Numbered from the stretch's first letter, positions 16,481 to 25,249 are shown. The stretch: DNA of 32,178 nt from an uncultured Flavobacteriaceae bacterium (GCA_947494325.1 CANLUS010000010.1:1-32178); one strand, 5' to 3'. Translations and numbers: made by a program. The notes: generated by a model not told the origin, from the sequence alone.

Positions 16481-16487
16481 TAACGTT

Positions 16488-16616
16488 TTACAACAACGTG
16501 TATAATTAATTACGGCAGAATTCCTTCGCAGGAATTCGCTCGAATTAATTAACTTAGCTCAACGTCGGAAAATCCTAACGGATTTCCCGTAACTAACCAT
16601 ACACAAACCGTTAGGC
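16488..16616 (+). repeat. attC-like site 19 (class B)
   Basis: Left box TTACAAC, arms GTGTATA/CATACAC. Core GTTAGGC at 16610 fits canonical GTTRRRY. Confidence 0.88.
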
Positions 16617-16634
16617 ACAATATTGACTTAAATT

Positions 16635-17138
16635 ATGAAATTGCAACGAATCTTAATAATCTTACTAGCAATAATAAGTATCGGTCTTGGAATTTATTCT
16701 TACGGATTAAGTGAAACGAATAAAAAATTAACCGAGAGTAAAAATTTTCGATTTGATTGGAGTCCAAGTCAAGAAATATTAATGAGTTATTGGAAAAATA
16801 ACAATAAACTTTCCGATCAATTTATTGACAGAAACTTTGACCACAATTATGAAAGAATAAATACTTATACCACGTTCGGAAAAATTTTCCAGACATGTTA
16901 TGATAAAAACGAAGATGGAATTTTCGAAAAAATAAATATTTTTAACTCAATTGATGAAAAAGTAGGAACTTGTATTGATTCTGATGAAGACGGAGCGATT
17001 GATCAATTTACCTTAATTCTTGATAACGGAAATGAATTAATATTTTTAGATTCTGATATGGACGGGCGTTATGAAAAAATACATTTTACAAAAGACAATA
17101 AAACTTCTGAAATATTGACTGAAAAATTATTTGAATAA
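16635..17138 (+). CDS. Membrane-anchored protein with DxDxDG calcium-type loops
   Basis: A 167-residue protein with one N-terminal membrane or signal segment (ILIILLAIISIGLGIYSYG). The C-terminal half has three acidic loops: DKNEDG (90-95), DSDEDG (115-120) and DSDMDG (139-144), each followed by a beta strand, resembling thrombospondin-3 or EF-hand-like calcium loops. Calcium binding is inferred from these loops. Probably displayed in the periplasm. Only gene of cassette 20. Confidence 0.7.
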   Translation: MKLQRILIILLAIISIGLGIYSYGLSETNKKLTESKNFRFDWSPSQEILMSYWKNNNKLSDQFIDRNFDHNYERINTYTTFGKIFQTCYDKNEDGIFEKINIFNSIDEKVGTCIDSDEDGAIDQFTLILDNGNELIFLDSDMDGRYEKIHFTKDNKTSEILTEKLFE

Positions 17139-17144
17139 TACAGT

Positions 17145-17347
17145 GCCTAACAACGTGTATAATTAATTGCTGCGCAAGTCGGTAAAGAAGAAACTCTAGA
17201 TAATATTCGTATATTTCCTTAAAGAAAAATAACAACACTAAGCCTCGCTTCTTTTCCAACGCGTTTGCCTGCCTTTCGGCTGATTCGGCAAGCCTAATAC
17301 TAGAAGCAAGACTTTAAACGCAACTAATCATACACAAACCGTTAGCT
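17145..17347 (+). repeat. attC-like site 20 (class B, long form)
   Basis: A 203-bp site: left box GCCTAAC, arms GTGTATAATTAATTGC/GCAACTAATCATACAC around a unique middle with the hairpin TTGCC...GGCAA near 17266-17291 and the pair CTTCT/AGAAG. Core GTTAGCT at 17341. Confidence 0.84.
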
Positions 17348-17375
17348 GCAAGCTTAAAAAACAACATAATTTCAT

Positions 17376-18761
17376 ATGATAAAGACATATTTCGATTGGA
17401 ACGTATTGTCACAAATAAAAAATGGCGACCATACCGAACTGAAAGAAATAATTCTTGACAATGAAAAATTATTTATCCCATTTTCTACTTCTCATATTGG
17501 AGATATATTCTCTAGCTTCAAAGAAACCAGTACACAAAGAGAATATATTGAATCAGATTTAAACTTTATTTCCGAGCTTACCAAAAACAAGTGTTTAATG
17601 AACACAGGAAAAGATGTTGTACTTGATTTTTATCCACCGAAAGAACTTTTTGAACAAAGAATTGAAGAAAAAGACCTCTTTAATGATTTAAGTCTTGATG
17701 GATTAATGAACATTTTCGAGCAAGACGACCTTACTAAAGGTATTGGAAAATCGCTGATAAATTTACTTAAATCAATACCTCTCGAAGAATCACTTATACA
17801 AGCATTTGAAAATCCAGAAAGTGCTGAACAAATGGACAAAATCTTTCCTGGACTTAAAGAAAACCCGACTATGGAAGGTTTTTTTAAAAGTTTCAGCCAA
17901 ATGAACTTGAATCTTAATGAATCTGACGGATATCAAGAATTAAGAAAAACTGTTCAAGGAGGAATGGGAATTAATAGAGATAAAATTTTTGACTCAAAAG
18001 ACCCATATAAAATAATAGATGATAAGTATACAAAAGTTGGAACTAACCCAAATCAATTTATAGATAATTCAAAAAATGCACCTGAATGGTTTAACGAAAT
18101 TACAAACGAATATCTCTTGCTTGATATGCACGGTTATCAAGAGGACAAAGTGAATATAAAAAAAGGGAGAAAAGAAACATTTAAAAATACTACCGAAGAT
18201 GCATTTCACGCCGCCTTTGCTTCTACTTGTAATTTCTATATCATAAATGATAATAAATCATACAAGAAAACTAAATTGATTTATGAAAAATTAGGCGTTA
18301 ATACGATAGTTTTTAAACCATCTGAATTTGTAGAATATTATCAAAAATATCTCGATATAAAAGAGGTCATTTTAAATTTTAGAATACCTTTTGAAATAAT
18401 CAAAACAGCTGAATTTTATGAAGAAGTAATGGAAACAGCTACTTTGAGGACATATTATGTTCCATTCTTTTTCTTCGGTTTTTTTAATAAAATTATGGTA
18501 GTAATTCCAAATGATGATAGCGAAACACTTATTCTTTTAAGTCAAAATGGTCCAAGCAACCATAGAGTCTATTCTATGGAAATCCAACATTTATATAAAC
18601 AATTATGTGAAATACTTGGAGATGATATGGAGGATTTGGGACAGATTAAAGATGAAGAATTTAAAGAAGATGAATGGATAGGAAGGAAATGGAAATTAGA
18701 TGAAATTACTTTTCGATTGACAAGACCAAACGGCCATTTTCAATTATATTTTGACAAATAA
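17376..18761 (+). CDS. PIN-like nuclease domain protein
   Basis: A 461-residue protein. The N-terminus (YFDWNVLSQIK, Asp7) and the later TTEDAFHAAFASTCNFYIINDNKSYKK (E274/D275, D292) form the split acidic centre of a PIN-like RNase; the long insert (about 40-260) and C-terminal ~140 residues with EVMETATLRTYYVPFFFFG are unassigned. PIN nucleases cleave RNA in toxin-antitoxin and defence systems. Only 10 bases separate it from a HEPN-type gene in the same cassette, so the two probably work together. Leader GTTAGCTGCAAGCT is shared with cassette 8. Nuclease activity is inferred. Confidence 0.75.
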   Translation: MIKTYFDWNVLSQIKNGDHTELKEIILDNEKLFIPFSTSHIGDIFSSFKETSTQREYIESDLNFISELTKNKCLMNTGKDVVLDFYPPKELFEQRIEEKDLFNDLSLDGLMNIFEQDDLTKGIGKSLINLLKSIPLEESLIQAFENPESAEQMDKIFPGLKENPTMEGFFKSFSQMNLNLNESDGYQELRKTVQGGMGINRDKIFDSKDPYKIIDDKYTKVGTNPNQFIDNSKNAPEWFNEITNEYLLLDMHGYQEDKVNIKKGRKETFKNTTEDAFHAAFASTCNFYIINDNKSYKKTKLIYEKLGVNTIVFKPSEFVEYYQKYLDIKEVILNFRIPFEIIKTAEFYEEVMETATLRTYYVPFFFFGFFNKIMVVIPNDDSETLILLSQNGPSNHRVYSMEIQHLYKQLCEILGDDMEDLGQIKDEEFKEDEWIGRKWKLDEITFRLTRPNGHFQLYFDK

Positions 18762-18771
18762 AACTAAAGTT

Positions 18772-19251
18772 ATGGGAATTCCAAATGGGAAATACGATAT
18801 AGAATTAATTCGCAGAACTAAAGAATTAATTCAATCATATAAGGGTAAATACAATTTGACGCTCTTAATGAATGGAATATTAAGTTTAATTGTTTTACCG
18901 CATCAACACAATACGAGAGTAAGAAAACTAAATTTTATGAATAAGGATTTAAATGATATTCCAGAAATTCAATTTGTATTAAACTCACCTAACTTTCATT
19001 TTGACAGACGTGGTAAAAACAATGATTTAAAAAATCTATTGACCCGAATGCGAAATGGAATCGCTCATCAAAGAATTGAATCGATTAGTGAAGATAATAA
19101 ATGGAAAGGTGTAATTATACAGGACAGTCATAATGGAAATATTGGTCTAAATCTTGAACTCAAAACCTCTGAATTAAGAAAATTTGCATTCTATATTGCA
19201 GACGAATATTTAAAAGAACTGAATAAAAAGCCAGCAGCTAACAACGTATAA
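18772..19251 (+). CDS. HEPN-domain protein (pEK499_p136-like)
   Basis: A 159-residue helical protein. LTLLMNGILSLIVLPHQ (about 29-45) and LTRMRNGIAHQRIE (RNGIAH, R94-H99, Rx4H) match the pEK499_p136-type HEPN pattern, often an RNase or ribonuclease-like partner. ATG 18772 is preferred to TTG 18751, which would overlap the PIN gene. The frame continues into site 21, so the last residues (AANNV) are encoded by the site and the stop (19249-19251) lies in its left arm. Second gene of cassette 21. Confidence 0.75.
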   Translation: MGIPNGKYDIELIRRTKELIQSYKGKYNLTLLMNGILSLIVLPHQHNTRVRKLNFMNKDLNDIPEIQFVLNSPNFHFDRRGKNNDLKNLLTRMRNGIAHQRIESISEDNKWKGVIIQDSHNGNIGLNLELKTSELRKFAFYIADEYLKELNKKPAANNV

Positions 19252-19367
19252 AATTAATTGCTAGTGCAAGCTTACTTTCGAAAATCTCTGCGGATTTTCT
19301 ATTCGGTTTGTATTTGCTAAATTAGTTGCTTAAACAACGCAACTAATTTTATACAAGACCGTTGTAC
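19236..19367 (+). repeat. attC-like site 21 (class C, compensated arms)
   Basis: Left box AGCTAAC. Arms GTATAAAATTAATTG and CAACTAATTTTATAC changed together relative to class B, keeping pairing. The left arm holds the stop codon of the HEPN gene. Core GTTGTAC at 19361. Confidence 0.87.
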
Positions 19368-19404
19368 AACATTTGTATCACCAATACCAATCGAACAGTT
19401 TAAA

Positions 19405-19878
19405 ATGCATAAAACAATATTTTTAACTTTACTTCTCACTATAAGCTTTTGTCTGTTTTCCTGCGTAAAAATTCCTTCTCATTCTACAGAAAGAGAAATT
19501 GCTCTTAAAATTGCGGGGCAAATAATAAAAAAAGATTCCCTAAAAACGAAAGATTATTCAGGTAAGCAGTTTCTTCATATTGCATCAGAAAAATTAGGTG
19601 AATATCATTTCAAAACATACGTTTCACTTAATGGAGTCAAATCAAAATCTGAGGGTATAAAAACGGAGGAAATAATAGTTGAAGGTATTAAAACAATAAT
19701 ATATTATAGTGTTAAAGCGGACAAAGCCAATTTGATAGGTTCTTTTTTGGTGCCAGACTCTGAATCGTGGATGTTTTTGACGGAAACTATAGTTGGTGAG
19801 TTTTATATGCATCAGATTGAATCCATCCCTTATAACGATAAAACTCAAAATTTGGAACTCGCTGAACCAGAGTTTTAG
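19405..19878 (+). CDS. Unknown lipoprotein (paralogue of 28478-28951)
   Basis: A 157-residue lipoprotein with lipobox LFSC (MHKTIFLTLLLTISFCLFSC). The mature part is mixed alpha-beta (REIALKIAGQIIKKDSLK; FKTYVSLNGVKSKSEGIK; IIYYSVKADKANLIGSFLVP). The cassette 33 protein is the same length and closely similar throughout; even the 3' noncoding bases (GGGAATGAGCAATAC) match. The function is unknown. Tag match GTTGTACAAC/GTTGCACAAC is 9 of 10. Confidence 0.76.
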   Translation: MHKTIFLTLLLTISFCLFSCVKIPSHSTEREIALKIAGQIIKKDSLKTKDYSGKQFLHIASEKLGEYHFKTYVSLNGVKSKSEGIKTEEIIVEGIKTIIYYSVKADKANLIGSFLVPDSESWMFLTETIVGEFYMHQIESIPYNDKTQNLELAEPEF

Positions 19879-19936
19879 TCCATAACACCAAGGGAATGAG
19901 CAATACATTGAGAAAATAGGGAATAAATTAAACGTT

Positions 19937-20065
19937 GCACAACAACGTGTATAATTAATTACTCCGGAATTCCTTCGCAGGAATTCACTCGAATTAATTA
20001 ACTTAGCTCAACGTCGGAAAATCTCAACTGATTTTCCGTAACTAACTATACACAAACCGTTGTAT
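19937..20065 (+). repeat. attC-like site 22 (class B)
   Basis: Left box GCACAAC, with arms GTGTATA and TATACAC (CTAACTATACAC). Core GTTGTAT at 20059. Confidence 0.87.
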
Positions 20066-20101
20066 GTAATTTTGGAGCACAACAAAAATCATCAATAAAC
20101 A

Positions 20102-20812
20102 ATGAATATATTCTCTTATCACCTTGTCAAAATACCATATAATTTGGCGATAAAAGGATTATTCTCTAACCCAATTAACAAAAAAACAGAAGGCCTAATA
20201 CATTCTGAATATATGACCGCGATGACGTTAGGCTCTCCAATCATATCGTCTTCCAGATTTCTTATAAAACAAGTTGCAATTTTTGCACAATGGGAAAATG
20301 AAAACGCTCTTGAAAACTACTTAAAGGGAGAAAAATTTGGAGAAATTTTGACTAAAGGCTGGCACGTTCGATTAGAATTTATGAGAGAATGGGGGAAAAT
20401 AAGTGGATACAAAATACCTGAACATAAAGCAAAATTGGAAAACGAAACATCTCCGGTTGTTGCTGTTACAATCGCAAGAATGAAACCTTTTGCTATTCCA
20501 AGATTCTTACGGTGGGGAAGACCCGTTGAAAAGTTAGTAAGAGACCATTCTGGGACTCTACTTTCATTAGCTTCAATTAGGTTCCCAAATACAGTATCTA
20601 CTTTTTCTATATGGAAAACAGAGAAAGAAATGACCAATATGGTTCACGGACATAGTGATATGCCAAAACCGAAAAGACATTCAAATGCTATGAAGGAAAG
20701 AGAACGAAAAAACTTCCATTTTGAGTTCACGACTTTACGTTTTAAACCTATTTCTGAATTTGGATTATGGAACGGACAAAAAAGCTTCATCCCAAACCTT
20801 AAAAATCACTAA
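20102..20812 (+). CDS. Possible spheroidene-monooxygenase-like (dimeric alpha-beta barrel) protein
   Basis: A 236-residue protein. Segments such as QVAIFAQWENENALENYLKG (about 57-76), WHVRLEFMREWGKISGYKIP (about 87-106) and FSIWKTEKEMTNMVHGH resemble the CrtA/spheroidene monooxygenase-like family of ferredoxin-fold proteins, whose members often have no carotenoid role. This assignment rests on recalled motifs and needs a profile search. It is followed after 9 bases by the second gene of cassette 23. Confidence 0.6.
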   Translation: MNIFSYHLVKIPYNLAIKGLFSNPINKKTEGLIHSEYMTAMTLGSPIISSSRFLIKQVAIFAQWENENALENYLKGEKFGEILTKGWHVRLEFMREWGKISGYKIPEHKAKLENETSPVVAVTIARMKPFAIPRFLRWGRPVEKLVRDHSGTLLSLASIRFPNTVSTFSIWKTEKEMTNMVHGHSDMPKPKRHSNAMKERERKNFHFEFTTLRFKPISEFGLWNGQKSFIPNLKNH

Positions 20813-20821
20813 CCAAAGAAA

Positions 20822-21700
20822 ATGGGAGTTGCATCTTTAAAACAAAACTTTCAAGATTGGATAACTCAACAATGGGTTATCCTATTCGGAAAAAAAATCC
20901 TTCCTAAGGATTACCAATGGCTATTAGGCCCTTTTGGAAAAACTAATGGAATTGGATTAAAGTTTATAGAGCAATTAGCAAAAAAAGAACAATTAATTAT
21001 AGACAAAAAACAAGTTGATAAAGGTTTATTGAATTCCATTAATCAATTAAACTTAACAGAAAAAGAGCTTAACCGATTATCTAAAAATGTAATTGACTTT
21101 TACGAGAATACAAGCAATTATAATTTTGACTTAAAGGTAAAATGGAATCCAACATTTAAGGTATTTGGAATTTTATTAAAAATACTATTTAGCAATCGTA
21201 TCGAACAGTTAAATATTCCTATAAATAACAGTAAAGAGTCTACCGTTTTAAACAGTGAAATCATTCATTTGATAAACGAAGACACCAAAGAAGTCAAACG
21301 AACCATATGGTTAAGGACTTTTAAAAAATCTGAGAAAGTTGTTTATTCAGGAATTTATGAAGCCTGTACAATCCCAAATGGACAAAATTGTATAAAAGCT
21401 ATTTTCCCTTTACCTAACGGCAGTGCAACGGTTATACTAAACCCAATCGTTGGTGAAAATGGTGAACTCATTTTAAATTCATCAGGTAGAAAAATTGGAG
21501 ATAGTGGTTTCTATTTTCTATTAAAAGATTCGAAAGGAAACTTGTGGACTAAATTCATTATGTCATTTAAAGATAAACTGGTTGTGAGCGCTGAAAATGA
21601 AAGAATAATGGCAATACAAACTTTAACATTATGGAATTTAAGAGTATTACAATTTAAATACGACATAAAAAAAACTACATACAACAACGTGTATAATTAA
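20822..21700 (+). CDS. Unknown protein, second gene of cassette 23
   Basis: A 292-residue soluble protein, helical in its N-terminal half (IGLKFIEQLAKKEQLIIDKKQ) and beta-rich in its C-terminal half (IWLRTFKKSEKVVYSGIYEACTIPNGQNCIKAIFPLPNGSATVILNP). No signal peptide. I do not recognise a family. It starts 9 bases after the upstream gene, so the two are probably one transcript. The last residues (TTYNNVYN) are encoded by site 23, whose left arm provides the stop TAA. Confidence 0.66.
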   Translation: MGVASLKQNFQDWITQQWVILFGKKILPKDYQWLLGPFGKTNGIGLKFIEQLAKKEQLIIDKKQVDKGLLNSINQLNLTEKELNRLSKNVIDFYENTSNYNFDLKVKWNPTFKVFGILLKILFSNRIEQLNIPINNSKESTVLNSEIIHLINEDTKEVKRTIWLRTFKKSEKVVYSGIYEACTIPNGQNCIKAIFPLPNGSATVILNPIVGENGELILNSSGRKIGDSGFYFLLKDSKGNLWTKFIMSFKDKLVVSAENERIMAIQTLTLWNLRVLQFKYDIKKTTYNNVYN

Positions 21701-21812
21701 TTGCTTGAAAGTGGGTAAAGTGTGCCACGGAAATCCTGGCAGATTTCCTTACTCCTACGCTTTTTTGTTATCTTAGTCGCTTACGCAACTAATCATACAC
21801 AAACCGTTGTGC
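21679..21812 (+). repeat. attC-like site 23 (class B, variant middle)
   Basis: Left box ATACAAC, arms GTGTATAATTAATTGC/GCAACTAATCATACAC, with a middle differing from other class B sites (hairpin GGAAATCC/AGATTTCC). It contains the end of the preceding gene. Core GTTGTGC at 21806. Confidence 0.85.
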
Positions 21813-21836
21813 TTCATTATGAGAAACCGCTAACCA

Positions 21837-22634
21837 ATGATAAAATTTTTTAGGAAAATTAGACAAAAACTGATATCTGAAAATAAGTTCAGTAAATATT
21901 TGATTTATGCAATCGGAGAAATTATCCTTGTCGTTATTGGAATTTTAATTGCTTTATCCATTAATAATTGGAATGAAAATATAAAGAATAACAAATTGGA
22001 AAGTTTGTTTATTACGAGACTTATAGATGATATAAATGAAGAAATATCATTTATCGATAATTATATACACTATAACAAGCAAGTCAAGGATTTTACTAAC
22101 AAAGTACAGCAACACTTCTTAAACCCTGATTTGGCTCTTAAAATGCCCAATCAAAGTCTTATTGATTTTTACCAAGCAAGTCAGGATATTGATGCGAGAC
22201 AGCCGGCTTCAACATATAAAGAACTTAATAATTCAGGGCAAATTAATCTCATAAGCAATTACGAACTAAGAACAAGGCTAATAAATTTTTATGAATCAAA
22301 TTGGTCAAATTCAAACACCGCTAATTATTCAAACAGTTATAGAGAATATTTAAGAAGAAGAATGCCAAATAACATTCAAGAAGAAATTAGAATCAATTGT
22401 GGAGACATTGTAATAGAAACAGGGAATAGTTTATCTGTTAAACTTCAAGAAAATTGTCAAATAGATATTGATGAAAAAGAAGCAAAAATTGTCTTAACAA
22501 ACTTATTGAAGGATTCAGAACTTAAAAATAACCTGAATTATCTTGCAGGTAACATGTATTCAGAACTTACAATGGTAAATTCCATTCAAAGAAGATTAAT
22601 AGAACTAAAAAAGGAATTAGAACAGCATAAATAA
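21837..22634 (+). CDS. DUF6090 family membrane-anchored protein (copy 2)
   Basis: A 265-residue protein: basic N-terminus MIKFFRKIRQKLISENKFSK, one membrane segment (about 24-42), INNWNEN, then an asparagine- and glutamate-rich helical domain ending in IQRRLIELKKELEQHK. The C-terminal domain is quite different from that of copy 1. Cassette 24 starts with the same leader as cassettes 4 and 29 and ends in AACGAAAGCACAAC like them, but its site is class A, whereas sites 4 and 29 are class B. Confidence 0.84.
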   Translation: MIKFFRKIRQKLISENKFSKYLIYAIGEIILVVIGILIALSINNWNENIKNNKLESLFITRLIDDINEEISFIDNYIHYNKQVKDFTNKVQQHFLNPDLALKMPNQSLIDFYQASQDIDARQPASTYKELNNSGQINLISNYELRTRLINFYESNWSNSNTANYSNSYREYLRRRMPNNIQEEIRINCGDIVIETGNSLSVKLQENCQIDIDEKEAKIVLTNLLKDSELKNNLNYLAGNMYSELTMVNSIQRRLIELKKELEQHK

Positions 22635-22645
22635 AAATAACGAAA

Positions 22646-22777
22646 GCACAACAACGGCTATAATTCATTGCGGCGGAATTTCCTAATCGGAAATTCTTAT
22701 CTTGCAATGATGGCTGGGTTCTCTCGGAATGTCCTAGCGGACGATTCCGCAACGAAACCATAGCCCAACCGTTACCA
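22646..22777 (+). repeat. attC-like site 24 (class A)
   Basis: Left box GCACAAC, class A arms, hairpins GGAATTTCC/GGAAATTC and CGGAATGTCC/GGACGATTCCG. Core GTTACCA at 22771. Confidence 0.9.
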
Positions 22778-22786
22778 TACATTTTA

Positions 22787-23206
22787 ATGGAAAATAATAG
22801 AGAATTAATAGATAAACTTGAATCTAGTACAAAAAAGGAAGATGCTTTCTTTGCATTCTGTTATGAGGAGAATAATCAGGATAATGAGCACATAAAAGCC
22901 AATAAGGAAGGACTTAAATCGTTTGCTCTTTTTTTGTTGAGAATTGTCTTTGATCTTGAGCCTAAAAACAGGGGAATAGATAAAAATATTTTTCCAATTG
23001 ATAATTCGTTAGAACTATCGAGAGAAGGAATTTCGATTAATTATATTAAATTATTCGACGCTAAGAAATCGGACTATAAAGTTGAGCCTGAACCAAAAGA
23101 AAATTGGAAGGATAAAATAACGAAATTTGGCTGCATTGTTGTTTTAAGTTTGTTAGTTTTCTGTGGGTTCGTTGGAATCTATACAATTGTAAATTGGATA
23201 GTATAA
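22787..23206 (+). CDS. Small protein with C-terminal membrane segment, cassette 25
   Basis: A 139-residue protein: a charged N-terminal part (ENNRELIDKLESSTKKEDAF; ELSREGISINYIKLFDAKKS) and one membrane segment near the C-terminus (about 114-135, CIVVLSLLVFCGFVGIYTIVNW). A tail-anchored protein facing the cytoplasm is likely. No family is recognised. ATG lies 13 bases after the core T. Tag GTTACCATAC is matched by GTATGGTAAC. Confidence 0.66.
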   Translation: MENNRELIDKLESSTKKEDAFFAFCYEENNQDNEHIKANKEGLKSFALFLLRIVFDLEPKNRGIDKNIFPIDNSLELSREGISINYIKLFDAKKSDYKVEPEPKENWKDKITKFGCIVVLSLLVFCGFVGIYTIVNWIV

Positions 23207-23212
23207 AACGTA

Positions 23213-23341
23213 TGGTAACAATGTGTATAATTAATTACTACAGAATTCCTTCGCAGGAATTCACTCGAATTAATTAACTTCGTCGTACGTCGGAAAATCC
23301 TAACGGATTTCCCGTAACTAACCATACACAAACCGTTGTAC
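23213..23341 (+). repeat. attC-like site 25 (class B)
   Basis: Left box TGGTAAC, spacer AATG, arms TGTATAATTAATT/CTAACCATACA. Core GTTGTAC at 23335. Confidence 0.87.
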
Positions 23342-23353
23342 CCAATTTGAGAA

Positions 23354-23818
23354 ATGGAGAAGTCAGATCAATATATTGCGAAAAGATTGAAGTGGAAAGC
23401 TGATAAACATGACCTTCCCTCAGAGTATTCTAGGTATTATGAAATATTAAGTGACGGACAGAAGGAGCAGTTCTCCAAATTCTTGAAAGAACAAAATATT
23501 GGAATACCCACTTTGGTCTTTACACATCCCAAAAATGAAAATTGGACAATACTTGGAACTCGAAAAATATTATGGTATGGAAACGGAAAGTCTGAATCTT
23601 TATCTTACGCTGATATCAAAGAAATAAAACCACATTCTTTTGATTCTTTAAAAAAAGCTAAGGAGGCAATCGACAATTCAATGCCAAAATCGGAATGGAA
23701 CGAATTGACCTTAACTGAAAAAAATGATGTTAAACGGAATATTTACGCAAATAAAGGTCAGGACTTTTTTGCAATGTGGAATATTATAAGAATGGCGTGG
23801 CAATTGAATGTAAATTAA
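23354..23818 (+). CDS. Unknown small protein, cassette 26
   Basis: A 154-residue soluble protein with an N-terminal charged helix (QYIAKRLKWKADKHDLPSEY), a central beta-rich part (PTLVFTHPKNENWTILGTRK, then ILWYGNGKSESLSYADIKEI, which has the feel of a bacterial PH-like sheet) and a helical C-terminus. The PH comparison is weak. No signal peptide. Tag GTTGTACCCA is matched exactly by TGGGTACAAC. Confidence 0.62.
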   Translation: MEKSDQYIAKRLKWKADKHDLPSEYSRYYEILSDGQKEQFSKFLKEQNIGIPTLVFTHPKNENWTILGTRKILWYGNGKSESLSYADIKEIKPHSFDSLKKAKEAIDNSMPKSEWNELTLTEKNDVKRNIYANKGQDFFAMWNIIRMAWQLNVN

Positions 23819-23825
23819 AAACTGG

Positions 23826-23958
23826 GTACAACAATGGCTATAATCCATTGCTTCTTCCCTACTCCATAAAAAATCATTACTTTTAAAACGGCTGATTCCT
23901 ACTTCGGAAAATCCTATGGATTTTACTCCGCAACGGAATCATAGCCGAACCGTTGTGT
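23826..23958 (+). repeat. attC-like site 26 (class A, variant)
   Basis: Left box GTACAAC, arms TGGCTATAATCCATTG and CAACGGAATCATAGCC, with the same compensated pair as site 5. Core GTTGTGT at 23952. Confidence 0.86.
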
Positions 23959-23976
23959 GTCATTGAAAATTAAACT

Positions 23977-24486
23977 ATGGAACAGAGTCCCGAATGGTAT
24001 GAAATAGTTGTTGGAATAATATCTATTCCAGCAGGAATATTTGGCTTGGTTTATTCTTTTTTTATAATTAAGAAAGTAAATCTAGAAAGTAAGAAAATTG
24101 AATTGGAAATTCTTGAAAAGAATAAAATTATTTCTGATGAAAAGGAACAAATCTCGATTGATAAAAAAACGACATCTGTATTAAAAACAAATCAACTTAA
24201 CTCTATAATTCTCAAATTCATATTACTTTGCTTGATACTATTATCTTGGGGAGTTTTTACTCAAATATTCACTTTTATTACAGGCGGTATGTATATATTT
24301 TCGGACAAAATATTTGGAATAGAAGATAAAAATGAATGGTATTATTTACTCCCTTTTTATATTATCCAACAAATGCCAAAAATAATTAATTACTTAATCA
24401 TTATAATAGTTGGTGTTCCACTAATTAAAGAAATAAATAATTACCTGAATATAACCTTAAAGGATTTATTAAGAATTAGAAAATAA
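23977..24486 (+). CDS. Unknown membrane protein, cassette 27
   Basis: A 169-residue protein with a membrane segment near the N-terminus (about 9-30, IVVGIISIPAGIFGLVYSFF), a charged coiled region (KVNLESKKIELEILEKNKII) and two or three more hydrophobic segments (ILKFILLCLILLSWGVFTQI; INYLIIIIVGVPLI). No family is recognised. The leader is GTTGTGTGTCATTG. The end match is the shortest in the array, 8 bases (GTTGTGTG/CACACAAC). Confidence 0.66.
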   Translation: MEQSPEWYEIVVGIISIPAGIFGLVYSFFIIKKVNLESKKIELEILEKNKIISDEKEQISIDKKTTSVLKTNQLNSIILKFILLCLILLSWGVFTQIFTFITGGMYIFSDKIFGIEDKNEWYYLLPFYIIQQMPKIINYLIIIIVGVPLIKEINNYLNITLKDLLRIRK

Positions 24487-24490
24487 CGCC

Positions 24491-24697
24491 ACACAACAAC
24501 GGCTATAATTCATTGCTTACACCCTACTTGCTTTAAAATTTTTCTTACATTTAATAAAAATAACAAGGCTAAGAAGTTCGAGGTCTGGTGGTCTTGCTAG
24601 CATCCAAAGTGCCTTAGTAAGTTTGCGGTTAGATGTCGGCACAGCAGACAGCACAAAACCACTCAGTCACAACGAAACCATAGCCAAACCGTTGGCA
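24491..24697 (+). repeat. attC-like site 27 (class A, long form)
   Basis: A 207-bp site closely similar to sites 12 and 30. Left box ACACAAC, arms GGCTATAATTCATTG/CAACGAAACCATAGCC. Core GTTGGCA at 24691. Confidence 0.87.
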
Positions 24698-24757
24698 TTA
24701 ATTTGAGGAAATATGGTATAATAATTGAAGCTAGGTGATTGAAGAGAATAAATAACT

Positions 24758-25249
24758 ATGAGAATTAATTATCCTGTAATCTATTTACTAGCAATTCTAT
24801 TGTCGACTAATATTTATGCTCAAAAAATAGACTCGTTAATAATAAAAAATAACATTCCGAAAATTGAAAATCCAAATTCTAAACACTTAGATTCTTTACA
24901 TAAAAAGTTCAATAAGGCACTGAACAATTTTCTAGAAAAAGAAAATACAGTTTCTACCAAGGAATATCAATCTCCAAGTTTTTATCACATTCAACATAAC
25001 GGAATTAAAATCCCTCTGAATGATTATCTGAAGGGACAGCTTAAGGAAACAATAGATAATTTTAAAGCTTATTTTAAAGTTGAAGTGGAATGGAATGGTC
25101 GAATCAATTACGTAAAACTTGTTGGTTACACAGGAAAAATTGATAATATAGATTTCGTTAGTATTTGGAAAAAAATTAAGGCGAATCCAGCAACTGAATT
25201 CAATATTCCATCAAAATCTATAGTAACAATTCCTATCTATAAAAACTAA
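24758..25249 (+). CDS. Unknown exported protein, cassette 28
   Basis: A 163-residue protein with a signal peptide (VIYLLAILLSTNIYAQ, cleaved near residue 22). The C-terminal ~60 residues (FKVEVEWNGRINYVKLVGYT through FNIPSKSIVTIPI) are reminiscent of the C-terminal domain of TonB-like periplasmic proteins, but this is only a resemblance. The mature N-terminal part is charged and helical. The leader is about 65 bases long. Tag GTTGGCATTA is matched exactly by TAATGCCAAC. Confidence 0.6.
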   Translation: MRINYPVIYLLAILLSTNIYAQKIDSLIIKNNIPKIENPNSKHLDSLHKKFNKALNNFLEKENTVSTKEYQSPSFYHIQHNGIKIPLNDYLKGQLKETIDNFKAYFKVEVEWNGRINYVKLVGYTGKIDNIDFVSIWKKIKANPATEFNIPSKSIVTIPIYKN

